Shown here one piece after another: positions 13,440 to 25,871 of a stretch of 64,000 nucleotides of DNA. The stretch covers positions 62,001 to 126,000 of the forward strand of contig JALIRH010000112.1 in the NCBI GenBank assembly GCA_023055505.1. Direction: 5' to 3'. The stretch is from Callipepla californica brunnescens (Eukaryota > Chordata > Aves > Galliformes > Odontophoridae). The position numbers and the translations under genes were made by a program. The notes beneath the pieces were generated by a model. That model saw only the letters and a list, made by a program, of their open reading frames with translations, was not told where the DNA came from and ran no database searches. The first letter of the stretch is position 1; the number at the start of each line of letters is the position of its first letter.

Positions 13440-16400
13440 GGTATGAGGAGGCTATGGGGAAGCTATGGGGCAGCTATTGGGCAGCAGTGGGGCAGCTATG
13501 GGGCAGTAGTAGGGCAGCTATAAGGCAGCTATGGGGCAGCAGTGGGGCAGCTATGGGGCGGCTATGAGGAAGCCATTGGGCAGCTATGGGGCAGAAGTGA
13601 GGCAGCAATCAGGCAGCAGTGAGGCAGCTATGAGGAGGCTATGGGGCAGCTATGGGTCAGCTATCGAGAGGCTATGGGGCAGCTATGGGGCGGCGATGAG
13701 GCAGACATGGGGCAGCTATGGGGGAGCAGTGAGGCAGCTATGGGGAGGCTATGGGGCAGTAGTTGGGCAGCTATAGGGCGGCTATGGGGAAGCCATTGGG
13801 CAGCTATGGGGCAGTAGTGAAGCAGCTATGGGTCAGTAGTTTGGCAGCTATGACGAGGCTATGGGAAGGCCATGGGGAAGCGATGGGGCAGCTCTGAGGC
13901 AGACAAAATGTAGCTATGGGGGAGCAGTGAGGCAGCTATGGGGTGGCTACGGGGCAGTAGTGGGGCAGCTATGGGGCAGCTATGAGGTAGCCATGGGGCA
14001 GCTATGGGGAAGCAGCGAGGGAGCTATGGGGTAGCAGTGAGGCAGCTATGATGAGGCTATGGGGAGGCTATGGGGCAGCCACGGTGCAGCTATGGGGCAG
14101 CAGTGGGGCAGCTATGGGCAGCAGTAAGGAAGCTATTGAGAAGGCTATGGGGGCAGCTATGGGGTGGCTATGGGGCAGCTATAGAGCGGCAATGTGGCAG
14201 TAGTGGGGCACCTATAAGGCAGCTATGGGGCAGCAGTGGGACAGCTATGGGGCGGCTATTAGGCAGCCATGGGGTGGCAATGGGGCAGCAGTGAGGCAGC
14301 TATGGGGCGGCTATGGGGCTGAAGTGGGGCAGCTATGAGGAGTCTCTTGAGAGGCTATGGAGCAGCTATGGGGCAGCAGTGGGGTAGCAGGAGGAGACTA
14401 TGGGGAGGCTATGAAGCAGGTATGGGGCAGCAGTGGGGCAGCTATGGGGCGACTATGGGGCAGCAGTTGAGCAGCTATGGGGCAGCCATGGGGCAGCTAT
14501 GTGGCAGTAGTGAAACAGCTATGGTGTAGCTATAAGCGAGCCTTGGGGCAGCAAGGGGCAGTAGTAAGGCAGCTATGGGGCAGCAGTGGGGCAGCTATGA
14601 TGAGACTATGGGAAGGCCATGAGGAAGCTATGGGGCATCTTTGAGGCAGACAAAAAGTAGCTGTGGGGCTGCAGTGAGGCAGCTATGGGGCAGCTATTGT
14701 GTCGCAGTGAGGCATCTATGAGGAGGCTATGGGGAGGATATGAGGCAGTTATGGGGCAGAAGTGAGGCAGCTATGGGGTGGCTATAGGGCAGCAGTGGGG
14801 CAGGTATGGGGCAACAAAGAGGCAGCCATGGGGCAGCAGTGGGGCAGCTTTGAGGCTACGGGGCGGCTATGGGGCAGTAGTGGGGTAGCTATGGGGCAGC
14901 AGTGAGGAAGCTAAGGGGAAGCAATGGGGCAGCTTTGAGGATGCTATTGGGAAGCCATGGGGCAGCAATGGGGCGGCTATGAGGCAGCGACGGGGAAGCT
15001 ATGGGGCAGCAGTGAGGCAGGTATGGGGCAGTAGTAAGGCAGCTACGGGGCAGCAGTGGGGCAAATATGAGGAGGCTCTGAGGAAACTATGGGGCAGCTA
15101 TGGGGCAGCAGTGAGGCAGTTATACAACAGGTATGAGGCACTTATCAAGCAGCTATGGGTCAGCTATGAGGAGGCTATGGGGCAGATGTGGTGCAGCAGT
15201 GGGGCAGCTAAGGCAGCTATGGGGAGGCTATGGGGCAGCAGTGTGGGCAACTATGAGGAGACTATGGGGAGGCTATGAGGCAGCTATGGGGCAGCAGTCG
15301 GGCAGCTATTGGACGGCTATGAGGCAGCCATGGGGCAGCTATGGGGCAGCAGTGAGACAGCTATGGGGCAAGTATGGGGAGGCTATGGGGCAGCGACGGG
15401 GTGGCTATGGGGCAGTAGTGGGGCAGCTATGGTGAGGTTATGAGGCAGCCATGGGGTAGGTATGAAAAACCAGTGAGGCAGCTATGGGGCAGTAGTGGAG
15501 CAGCTATGAGGCAGCAGTGGGTCAGCTATGGGGTGGCTATGAGGCAGCAGTGGGTCAGCTATGGGGTGGCTATGAGGCAGCCATGGGGCAGCTATGGGAC
15601 AGCAGTGGGGCAGCTATGAGGTAGCCATGGGGCACCTATGGGGAAGCAGCGAGGGAGCTATGGGGTAGCAGTGAGGCAGCTATGAGGAAGCTATGGGGAG
15701 GCTATGGGGAGGCTATGGGGAGGCTATGGGGAGGCTATGGGGAGGCTATGGGGCAGATATGTAACGGCTATGAGGCAGCCACGGTGCAGTTATGGGGCAG
15801 CCACGGTGCAGCTATGGGGCAGCAGTAAGGAAGCTACGAGAAGGCTATGGAGGCAGCTATCGGGTGGCTATGAGACAGCTATGGGGCAACTATGAGGCAG
15901 CCGTAGGGCAGCTATGGTGCAGCAGTGAGGCAGCAATTAGGCAGAAGTTGGGCAGATATGGGGCAGCAGTGAGGCAGCTATGAGGAGGCTATGGGGCAGC
16001 TATGGGGCAGCAGAGAGGCAGCTATGGGGCACGAGTGAGGCAGCTATGGGTTAGCTATGAGGAGGCCTTGAGGAGGCTATGGGGCAGATATGGGGCAGCA
16101 GTGGGGCAGCTAAGGCAGCTATGGGAAGGCTATGGGGCAGCAGTGTGGGCAACTATGAGGAGACTATGGGGAGGCTATGAGGCAGCTATGGGGCAGCAGT
16201 CGGGCAGATATAAGGCAGCTATTGGGAAGCAGTGGGGCAGCTATGGGGCGGCTATTAGGCAGCCTTTGGGCACCTATTGGGCAGCAGTGAGGCAGGTATG
16301 GGGCAGCTATGGGGCAGCTATGAGGACGTTATGGGGCAGCTATGGGGCAGCAGTGGGGCAGCAATAACGCAGTAGTGGGGCAGCTATGGGGCAGTAGTGG

Positions 16401-17503
16401 GGCAGCAATGAGGACGCTATAGGGAGACTATGGGGCATGTATGGAGCGGCTAGGAGGCAGCTATGGGGCAGGTATGAGGCAGCCATGGGGTGGCTGTGGG
16501 GCAGCAGTGAGGCAGCTATGAAGAGGCTATGGAAATGCTATAGGGCAGCAGTGGGGCAGCTATGGAGGGGCTATGAGGCAGCCATTTTGCATCTATGGGG
16601 CAGCAGTGGGGCAGCTACGAGGAAGCTATAGGGCAGCTATGGGACAGCAGTGGGGCAGCTATGGTGCGGCTATGAGGCAGCCATGAGGCAGACACGGGGC
16701 AGCAGTGGGGCAGCTATGGTGCGGCTATGAGGCAGCCATGAGGCAGATATGGGGCAGCAGTGGGGCAGCTATGAGCAGGCTTTGGGGCGGCTGTGGAGCA
16801 GCAGTGGGGCAGCTATGGGGCAGTAGTGGGGCAACTATAAGTTAGCAGTGGGGCAGCTATGGGGCGGCTATGGGGCAGCAGTGGGGCAGCTATGAGGAGG
16901 TTATGGGGCAGCCATTGGCAGCTATGGGGCTGCAGTGAGGCAGCAATGGGGCAGCAGTGGGGCAGCTATGGGGCGGCTCTAAGGCAGCAGTGATGCAGAT
17001 ATCGAGCAGCTCTGAGGAGGCTATGAGGCCGCTATGAGGCAGTAGTGGGGCAGCTATGGGGCAGCAGTGGGGTGGCTATGTGGCAGCTATGGGGCAGCCA
17101 TGGGGCAGGTATGGGGCTGCAGTGGGACAGCTATGAGGAGGCTATTGGGCAGGTATAGAGCGGCTATGTGGCAGTAGTCGGGCAGCTATTGGGCAGCTAT
17201 TGGGAAGCCGTGGGGCAGCTATCGGGCGGCTATTATACAGCCATGGAGCAGCTATGGTGCAGCAGTGTTGCAGCTATGAGGAGGCTATGGGGAGGCTATG
17301 GAGCAGCTATGGGGCGGCTATCTGGTGGCTATGAGGCAGCTATCGGGCAGCTCTGAGGAGGCTATGGGGCCACTATGAGGCAGTAGTGGGGCAGCTATGG
17401 GGCAGCAGTGGGGTGGCTATGGGGTGGCAGCGGGGCAGCAGTGGGGCAGCTATGGGGCTGCAGTGGGGCAGCTATGAGGAGGCTATGGGGCAGCAGTGGG
17501 GCT
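13440..17503. repeat. 11-bp G-rich satellite, part 1
   Basis: The array reads as GGGGCAGCTAT alternating with GGGGCAGCAGT, GGGGCGGCTAT, GAGGCAGCCAT and GGGGAGGCTAT. Four GGGG runs separated by 7-nt loops recur along the plus strand, which meets the usual G-quadruplex motif. Thirty-three bp encode an 11-residue repeat, giving plus-strand stop-free stretches such as 14979-15278 and 16002-16367. They end wherever CAGTAG or CTATAG variants come into frame, so no protein is called. Confidence 0.93.
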
Positions 17504-17821
17504 GCTGGTTTCCCCCCGCTTCTTTTGTTGGAGTCCTCGCCCCTTCCATGGTTGCCCACCAATGAGGACTGGCTGATCCCTCCCCCACATCGACGGCCCC
17601 GGACCCACAACCCCGACCCCACATCTGCAGCCCCAGCCCCATAACAGAGCCTTCAGACCCCTAACTGAGCACCCGGACTTAGAACCGAGCATCGAGCCCC
17701 ATTAGCCCCAACCCCAGCCCCACATCCCCGTCCCTCACCCAACTCCGCCCCACCCCACCCACACCCTATTCCCCCCTTCTCCCTCCGCCACCCCACTCCT
17801 CCCCCCCCTCCCCTTTCCCAC

Positions 17822-17896
17822 CTGCGTGTGCGCGAGCAGCCGCTGTAGCTCCCCCAGGAGCTCCACGTTGCGCGACCTCCCCCCCGCCAACGCCAT
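17822..17896 (-). CDS. Candidate first coding exon, unknown gene (25 codons)
   Basis: On the minus strand an ATG in strong Kozak context (GGCC-ATG-GCG) opens 25 codons, ending exactly at CAG followed by GTGGGA, a good splice donor in phase 0. The peptide starts MALAGGRSRN and continues into a Leu/Glu-rich stretch (VELLGELQRLLAH) that could form an amphipathic helix. Upstream (higher coordinates) is a CpG-rich segment with ETS-like motifs. I do not recognise the gene. A downstream exon is not clear; the stop-free minus-strand stretch around 17483-17600 soon enters satellite. The alternatives are a real gene whose first intron contains the satellite, or a stranded promoter-exon copy. Confidence 0.4.
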
Positions 17897-17934
17897 GGCC
17901 GAACAGCCCCACCCCCACTGCGCGCGGCTCTGGG

Positions 17935-18016
17935 AATAGCACTACGCGTGCGCCGGTCCCGGAAGCCGGAAACGGAAGTCCCCCCCCCCCGCAGATGAAC
18001 GGAGCGGTGGAGTACT
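17935..18016. promoter_or_regulatory. Putative bidirectional CpG promoter
   Basis: About 120 bp separate the minus-strand ATG (17896) from a plus-strand ATG (18017). The interval contains several GGAA-core ETS-like sites (CCGGAAG, CCGGAAA, CGGAAGT at about 17957-17980) and a GCGTGCGC element, and has no TATA box. This layout is typical of divergent housekeeping promoters. The function is inferred from sequence only. Confidence 0.4.
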
Positions 18017-18223
18017 ATGGCGGCGGCGGTGGCGGCGCCGCGGAAACCGCGGAAACCGCGCGTTGGAGCGGCGGCGGCGGCGGCGGCTCCGTTGCCGTGG
18101 GAACCGCGGAAACTGCGGAAACTGCGGAAACCGCGCGTTGGAGTGGCGGCGGCGGCGGCGGCTCCGTTGCCGCGGAAACCGCACGTTGGAGCGGCGGCGG
18201 CGGCTGTACGGGAGGCACTGTGA
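18017..18223 (+). CDS. Short Ala/Arg-Pro-rich ORF, doubtful
   Basis: A 68-codon ORF starts at ATG in the context TACT-ATG-GCG and ends before the satellite resumes. Its product alternates poly-alanine blocks with basic RKPRKPR-like blocks because the DNA is a tandem repeat (a GGAAACCGC/GCGTTGGAG block followed by (GGC)n, units starting near 18050, 18130 and 18175). All three plus-strand frames and some minus-strand frames are open here, so openness is weak evidence. It could be the first exon of a divergent transcript, but no confident donor site is seen. No function is assigned. Confidence 0.2.
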   Translation: MAAAVAAPRKPRKPRVGAAAAAAAPLPWEPRKLRKLRKPRVGVAAAAAAPLPRKPHVGAAAAAVREAL

Positions 18224-18345
18224 GCTTTGGGGGTGGGGCTGGGCAGGGGCAGCGGCAGCGGCAGCGGCAGCGGCAGCGGGGGAGGGGCGGGGCAGGATTC
18301 CGGGGCCGCGCGGCGCTCTCTTTTTTCCCCTAGCACTTGTAACAT

Positions 18346-21300
18346 CTATGAGGAGGCTATGGGGAGGATATGAGACAGCTATGGGGTGGCTATGGGGCGG
18401 CTATGGGGCTGCAGTAAGGCAGGTATGGGGCAGAAATGAGGCAGCCACGGGGCAGCAGTGGGGCAGCTATGGGGCAGCTATGGGACAGAAGTGGGGCAGC
18501 TCTAAGGGTAGCCATGGGGCAGTTATGGGGCAACAGTGGGGCAGGTATGGGGCGGCTATTAGGCAGCCATCAAGCAGCTATGAGGCAGTAGTGGGGCAGC
18601 TATGAGGAAGCAGTGATGGAGCTATGGAGTAGCAGTGAGGCAGCTATAAGGAGGCTATGGGAGGCTATGGGGCAGCTATGGTGCATCAGTGAGGAAGCTA
18701 TGGGGCGGCTTTGGGGCAGCATTTTGGCAGCTATGGGGCAGCAGTGGGACAGCTATGAGGAGGCTATGGGGAAGCTATGTGGCAGCAGAGAGCTAGCTAT
18801 GGGGCAGCTATGAGGAGGCTAAGGGGAGGCTATGGGGCAGCTATAGAGCGCCTATGTGGCAGTAGTTGGGCAGATATAAGGCAGCAGTGGGGCAGCTATG
18901 GGGCGGGAATTAGGCAGCCATGGGGCACGTATGGGGCAGCAGTGAGGTAGCTATGGGGCAGCTATGGGTCAGCTATGAGGAGGTTATGGGGAGGCAATGG
19001 AGCAGCAGTGGGGCAGATATGGGACGGTTATTAAGAGGCTATGTGGCAGCTATGGGGCATTAGTGGGGCAGCTATGGGGAAGTAGTGGGGCAGATATGGG
19101 GCAGCAGTGAGGCAGCTATGGGGTAGCTATGAGAAAGCTATGGGGCAGCAGTGAGGAAGTAGTGAGGCAGCTATGAGAAGGCTGTGGGGAAGCTATGGGG
19201 CAGCTATGGGGCACCAGTGAGGCAGATATGGGGCACCAGTGAGGCAGCTATAGGGAGGCTACGGGGCAGCAGTGAGGGAGTAGAGAGTCAAATATGGGGC
19301 ATTAGTGCGGCAGCTATGGGGCATTAGTGGGGCAGTTATGAGGAGGCTATGGGGAGGCTATGGAGCAGCTATGGGGCAGCTATAGGGCAGCAGGGAGGTA
19401 GCAATGGGGCAGCAGTTGGGAAGCTATGATGAGGCTATGGTGAGTCTACGGGGCAGCTATGGTACACCAGTGAGGCAGCCATGGGGCAGCTATGGTACAC
19501 CAGTGAGGCAGCCATGGGGCAGCTATGGGGCACCAATGGGACAGTTATGAGGAGGCTGTGGGGAAGCTATGGGGCAGCTATGGGGCAGCAATGAGGAGGG
19601 TATGGAGAGGCTATGGGGCAGCTATGGTGCAACAGTGAGGCAGCTATGGGGTAGCTTTGAGGAGGCTGTGGGGAGGATATGGGGTAGATATGTGGCAACG
19701 GTGAGGTAGCTATGGGGAAGCTATGGGGCAGCAATGAGGGAGTAGTCGGTCAGCTATGGGGCATTAGTGCTGCAGCTATGGGGCCGAGTGGGGCAGTTAA
19801 GAGGAGGCTATGGGGAGGCTATGGGGCAGCTATCGGACAGCATTGAGCTAGCTTTAGAACAGCTATGAGGAGGCTATGGGGCAGATATGGGGCAGCAGTC
19901 GGGCAGCTATGGGGCGGATATGGAGCAGCAGTGGGGCAGGTATGGGGCAGTAGTAAGACAGCTATGTGGCAGCAGTGGGGCAGATATGAGGAGGCTATGA
20001 GGAGGCTATGGGGCGGCTATGAAGCAGCAGTGAGGCAGTTATGAGGCGGCTATGGGTCAGATATGTGGCAGCAGTGAAGCAGCTATGGTGCGGCTATAAG
20101 GCAGCCATGGGGCAGCTATGGGTTAGCAGTGAGTCAGCTATGGGGCAGCAGTTGGGCAGCTATGAGGAGGCTATGGGGCAGCTATGGAGCAGATTTGAAA
20201 CAGCTTTGGGGCGGCTGTGGGGCAGTAGTTTGGCAGCTATGAGGCAGCAGTTGGGCAGCAGTTGGGGCAGTAGTGAGGCAGCTATGTGGCAGCTCAGGAG
20301 AGGCTATGGGGCAGCTATGGGGCATTAGTGGGGCAGCTATGGGGAAGTAGTGGGGCAGATATGGGGCAGCAGTGAGGCAGCTATGGGGTAGCTATTGGGC
20401 AGTAGTGGGGAAGCAGTGAGGCAGCTATGGGGCAGCAGTTGGGCAGCTATAAAGAGGCTATGGAGAGGCTGTGCGGCAGCTATGGTGCATCAGTGAGGAA
20501 GCTATGGGGCGTCTTTAGGGCAGCAGTTTGACAGCTATGAGGCAGTCACGGGGCAGCTATGGGACAGCAGTGGGACAGCTATGAGGAGGCTAGAGGGCAG
20601 CTATGGGGCAGCTATGAGGAGGCTATGGGGAGGCTATGGGGCAGGTATATAGTGGCTATGTGGCAGTAGTCGGGCAGATATAAGGCATCAATGGGGCAGC
20701 AGTGGGGCAGCTATTGGGCGGCTATTAGGCAGCCATGGGGCGGCTATGGGGCAGCAGGGAGGTAGCAATGGGGCAGCAGTGGAGCAGCTATGATGAGGCT
20801 ATGGCAAGGCTCTGGGGCAGCTATGGTGCACCAGTGAGGCAGCTATTGGGTAGCTATGAAGAGGCTGTGGGGAGGCTATGGGGCAGATATGTGGCAACGT
20901 TGAGGTAGCTATTGAGAAGCTATGGGGCAGCAGTGAGGCAGTAGTGGGTCAGCTATGGGGCATTAGTGCTGCAGCTATGGGGCCGCAGTGGGGCATCTAA
21001 GAGGAAGCTATAGGGAGGCTATGGGGCAGCTATGGGGCAGCAGTGAGCTAGCTATAGAACAGCTATGAGGAGGCTATGGGGCAGCTATGGAGCAGATTTG
21101 AAACAGCTTTGGGGCGGCTATGGGGCAGTAGTTTGGCAGCTATGAGGCAGCAGTTGGGCAGCTATGGGGCAGTAGTGAGGCAGCTATGTGGCGGCTCAGG
21201 AGAGGCTATGGGGCAGCTATGGGGCATTAGTGGGGCAGCTCTGGGGAAGTAGTGGGGCAGGTAAGGGGCAGAAGTGAGGCAGCTATGAGGTAGCTATGAG

Positions 21301-23882
21301 GAGGCTATGGGGCAGTAGTGGGGAAGCAGTGAGGCAGCTATGGGGCAGCAGTTGGGCAGCTATGAGGAGGCTATGGGGAGGCTATGGGGCTGCAGTGAGG
21401 CAGTTTTGGGGCACCAGTGAGGCAGCTATGGGGAGGCTACGGGGCAGCAGTCGGGCAGCTATGGGGCGGATATGGAGCAGCAGTGGGGCAGATATGAGGA
21501 GGCTATGAGGCAGCTATGGGGCAGCAGTGAGGCAGCTATGGGACAGGTATGAGGCACTTATCAAGCAGCTCTGGGGCAGCGGTGTGGCAGCTAAGAGGAG
21601 GCAATTGGGAGGCTATGGGGCAGCTATGAAGCAGCAGTGAGGCAGCTATGGGGCGTCTATGGGGCAGCAGTGGGGCAACTATGAGGAGACTATGGGGAGG
21701 CTATGGGGCAGCTATTGGGCAGCAGTGAGGCAGCAATGAGGCAGCTATGAGGAGGCTATGGGAAGCCGATGAGGCAGCTATAGAGCGGCTATGGGGCAGT
21801 AGTGGGGCAGCTATTGGGCAGCTATTGGGAAGCAGTGGCAAGGCTATCGGGCGGCTATTAGGCAGCCATTGGGCACCATGGGGCAGCAGTGAGGCAGCTA
21901 TGGGACGGCTATGGGGAGGCTATGGGGCAGCAGTGGGGCAGCTATGGAGCAGATATCGAGAGGTTATGAGGCAGCTATGGGGTGGCGATGAGGCAGACAT
22001 AGGGAAGCTATGGTGGAGCAGGGAGGCAGCTATGGGGTGGCTATGGGTCAGCAGTGAGACAGCTATGGGGCAAGTATGGGGAGGCTATGGGGCAGTAATG
22101 GGGCAGCTATGGGGCGGCTATGAGGCAGCCATGGGGTACGTCTGGGGCACCAGTGAGGCAGCTATGGGGAGGCTATGGGGCAGCCATGGGGTACGTCTGG
22201 GGCACCAGTGAGGCAGCTAGGGGCAGCAGTGAGGCAGCTATGGGGAGGCTATGGGGCAGCAGTGAGGCAGTAGTGGGTCAGCTATGGGGCATAAGTGCTG
22301 CAGCTATGGGGCTGCAGTGGGGCAGCTAAGAGGAAGCTATGGGGAGGCTATGGGGCAGCTATTGTGCATCAGTGAGGAAGCTACGAGGCGGCAATGGGGC
22401 AGCAGTTTTGCAGTTATGAGGCAGCTATGGGGCAGCAGTGAGGCAGCTATGAGGAGACTATGGGGAGGCTATGGGGCAGAAGTGGGGCAGCTATGGGGTA
22501 GCCATGGGGCAGCCATCAAACGGCTATGGGGCAGCAGTGGGGCAGCTAAGAGGAGGCTATGGACCAGCTATGGGGCGGCTACAAGGCAGCCATGGGGCAA
22601 CTATGGGGAAGCAGTGAGAGAGCTATGAGGAGGCTATGGGTAGGCTATAGGGCAGGTATTGGACAGCTATGAGGCAGCCATGGTGCAGCTATGGGGCAGC
22701 AGTGGGGCAGCAATGGGGCGGCTATTAGGCAGCCATGGGGTGGCAATGGGACACCAGTGAGACATCTATGGGGTGGATATGTAGCAGCAGTGGGGCAGGT
22801 ATGGGGCAGTAGTGGGGTAGCTATGAGGAGGCTACGGGGCAACTATGGGGCAGCAGAGAGGCAGCGATGGGACAGGTATGAGGAGGCTATGGGGAGACTA
22901 CGGGGCAGCTATGAAGCTGCAGTGAGGCAGCTATGGGGCGGCTATGGGGAGGCTATGGGGCAGCTATGGAAAAGCTATGAGGCAACCATGGGGCTGCAGT
23001 TGGGCATCTCTGGGGCCGCATTGAGGAAGCTATGGGGCAGCTCCGAGGAGCCTATGCAGCAGCTATGGAGCGGCTATGAGGCAGCTATGGGGCAGGTATG
23101 AGGCAGCCATGGGGCGGCTGTGGGGCAGCAGTGAGGCAGCTATGAAGAGGCTATGGGGAGGCTATGGGGCAGCAGTGGGGCAGCTACGGGGCGGCTATGA
23201 GGCAGCCATTGGGCATCTAAGGGGCAGCAGTGGGGCAGCTATAAAGAGGCTATGGGGAGGCTATGGGGCAGCTATGGTGCATCAGTGAGGAAGCTATGGG
23301 GCGTCAATGGGGCAGCAGTTTGACAGCTATGAGGCAGCCACGGGGCAGCTATGGGGCAGCAGTGGGACAGCTATGAGGAGGCTATAGGGCAGCTATGGGG
23401 CAGCTCTGAGGAGGCTATGGGGAGGCTATGGAGCAGCTATGGGGCAGCAGTGAGGAAGCTATGGGGTGGCTATGGGGCGGCTATGAGGCAGCTATGGGGT
23501 AGCAGTGAGACAGCTATGAGGAGGCTACGGGGAGGCTATAGGGCAGTTATGGGGCGGGTATTAGACAGCCATGGGGCGGCTATGGGGCAGCAGGGAGGTA
23601 GCAATGGGGCAGCAGTGGGGCAGCTATGATGAGGCTATGGCGAGGCTCTGGGGCAGCTATGGTGCACCAGTGAGGCAGCTATTGGGTAGCTATGAGGAGG
23701 CTGTGGGGAGGCTATGGGGCAGATATGCGGCAACGGTGAGGCAGCTATTGGGAAGCTATGGGGCAGCAGTGAGGCAGTAGTGGGTCAGTGATGGGGCAGC
23801 AGTGAGGCAGCTATGGGGCTGCAGTGGGGCATCTAAGAGGAAGCTATGGCGGGGCTATGGGGCAGCTATGGGGCAGCAATCG
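18346..23882. repeat. 11-bp G-rich satellite, part 2
   Basis: This is the same GGGGCAGCTAT family as at 13440-17503. Longer higher-order duplications are visible: the phrase with TAGCTATAGAACAGCTATGA recurs near 19850 and 21050, and ATTAGTGCTGCAGCTATGGG near 19762 and 20962. The longest plus-strand stop-free stretch is 21747-22211. The array ends abruptly in retroviral RNase H sequence at about 23883. Confidence 0.93.
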
Positions 23883-23883
23883 G

Positions 23884-25700
23884 GCTTTCCCACAAAGCGA
23901 CACAATCCATCTGTGAACAGGGCGTATCTCTTTTCATCTTCTGTTAGTTCATTATATGGTGAGGCTTCTTTAGCACGTGACACCTCCTCTGCTGGTGTTG
24001 TTCCAAACTTTTTACCTTCAGGCCAGTCCATGATCACCTCCAGGATTCCTGAACGGTTGGGGTTCCCCATCCGAGCTCGCTGTGTAATCAGCGCAATCCA
24101 CTTACTCCAAGTGGCATCAGTAGCATGATGGGTAGAGGGAACTGTTCCTTTAAACATCCAGTTCAGTACTGGCAGTCGAGGTGCCAGAAGGAGCTGCGTT
24201 TCAGTACCGATTACTTCAGAAGCAGCTCGAACCCCCTGATATGCGGCTAAGATCTCCTTCTCAGTTGGAGTGTAGCGCTCCTCAGACCCCCTGTATGCTC
24301 GACTCCAGAAACCAAGGGGTCGGCCTCGGGTCTCTCCAGAAGCTCTTTGCCACAAACTCCAAGTGGGACCTTCCTTTCCAGCAGCAGTGTAGAGGATGTT
24401 CTTTACATCCTGTCCCGTCCGCACTGGCCCCAGGGCCACGGCACGGGCTATCTCCTGCTTCATTTGCTCAAAAGCCTGCTGCTGCTCAGGGCCCCACACA
24501 AAATCATTCTTCTTCCAGAGGTCACCTGATAAAGGGGGCTCACAATGAGGCTGTAGTTTGGAACATGCAGTCTCCAAAATCCCACTACACCCAGAAAAGC
24601 TTGGCTCTCTGTCTTACTGGTGGGTGGAGACATGGCAGTAATTTTGTCAATCCCATCTGTTGGGATGTGACGATGTCCATCTTGCCACTTTATGCCTAGG
24701 AACTGAATTTCTTGTGCAGGTCCTTTCACTTTGCTTCGCTTAATAGCGAAGCCAGCTCGCAGGAGGATCTGTATTATTGTCTCTCCTTTCTTAAAAACTT
24801 CCTCTGCTGTATTGCCCCATACAGCAATATCATCGATGTACTGCAGATGCTCAGGAGCAGCACCCTGTTCCAATGCAGTTTGGATCAACCCATGGCAAAT
24901 GGTTGGGCTGTGCTTCCACCCCTGGGGCAAACGGTTCCAGGTGTACTGAACGCCTCTCCAGGTGAAGGCAAACTGTGGCCTGCATTCTGTGGCCAAGGGA
25001 ATTGAAAAGAAGGCGTTAGCAATGTCAATGGTGGCATACCACTTGGCTGCTTTTGACTCCAGTTCATACTGGAGTTGAAGCATGTCTGGCACAGCAGCAC
25101 TCAGTGGAGGTGTGACTTCGTTCAGGCCACGGTAATCTACCGTCAACCTCCATTCTCTGTTGGCTTTACGCACTGGCCATATGGGGCTGTTAAACGGGGA
25201 GTGAGTTTTGCTGATCACTCCCTGGCTCTCTAGCTGACGAATCAGATGATGAATGGGGAGCAAGGAATCCCTGTTGGTGCGGTACTGCCGTCTGTGCACC
25301 GTTTTTGTAGCAATTGGTACCTGTTGCTCCTCCACTTGTAGCAACCCCACAACAGATGGATCTTCTGACAGGCCAGGTAAAACAGATAGTTGCTTAATGC
25401 TATCTGTGTCCACAGTAGCTATTCCAAAAGCCCATCGCTACCCCTTGGGATCCTTAAAGTGCCCCCTTCTGAGATAGTCTATACCAAGTATGCGTGGGGC
25501 CCCTGTCCAATCACTATAAGATGCTTCTGCCAGTCTTTACCCGTGAGGCTTATTTCTGCCTCCAGCACAGACAATTCCTGAAAGCCGCCAGTCACTCCAG
25601 AGAGATGAATCAATTCTGCCCCTTTATAACTTGAAGGCGTTAGAGTACATTGTGCACCAGTATCCACCAGTGCCTCCTATTTCTGTGGGTTTGATGTGCC
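23884..25700 (-). pseudogene. pol: ERV-L-like pol remnant: protease, RT, partial RNase H
   Basis: The protease begins near 25675 with an ALVDTGAQ active-site motif, directly preceded by an in-frame TAG (25677-25679). A second in-frame TAG (25438-25440) separates protease from RT. RT occupies about 25410-24530: LPQGW lies in the palm region and YIDD gives the catalytic aspartates. A small indel near 24520 shifts the frame before the connection segment, which continues in another frame to the first RNase H motif (LFTDG). About ten residues later the sequence becomes satellite (about 23883). The remaining RNase H and the integrase are lost. It cannot encode a full polymerase. Confidence 0.85.
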
Positions 25701-25871
25701 AGGCCACCGAATCCACACAGTCCAATACACTCTATTATCCCTCTCCCTCCTCTGGCTGAGGGCAGGGCCCCTCTATTCATTACCTGTAGTGACGGGAACA
25801 ACTTCGCTGGTAGTTGGTCTGTGTTGTAATTCTCTCACCCGTACTCGCAGTGCAGGGGTGGGTTTTTGATG

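Larger units (their letters stand above)
17504..18345. other. GC-rich island embedded in the 11-bp satellite
   Basis: A block of about 840 bp is free of the 11-bp satellite and is flanked by it on both sides. The left third (17504-17820) is C-rich on the plus strand with CCCCA-type low complexity. The centre (17822-18230) is CpG-dense with ETS-type CCGGAA/CGGAAG motifs and divergent ATG codons. The right part carries (GCGGCA)n at about 18249-18278 and ends in a short T-run. It resembles a vertebrate CpG-island promoter caught inside a satellite. Confidence 0.7.

Noticed and set aside
17653..18345. Long minus-strand ORF (230 codons) across the GC island
   Set aside because: Its sequence is low-complexity Pro/Ala/Arg forced by GC repeats, and several other frames are open in the same place. 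Only the short exon with Kozak and donor context was kept.
13440..23882. CRISPR-like regularity of short repeats
   Set aside because: The units are contiguous 11-bp repeats without unique spacers, in a vertebrate context.
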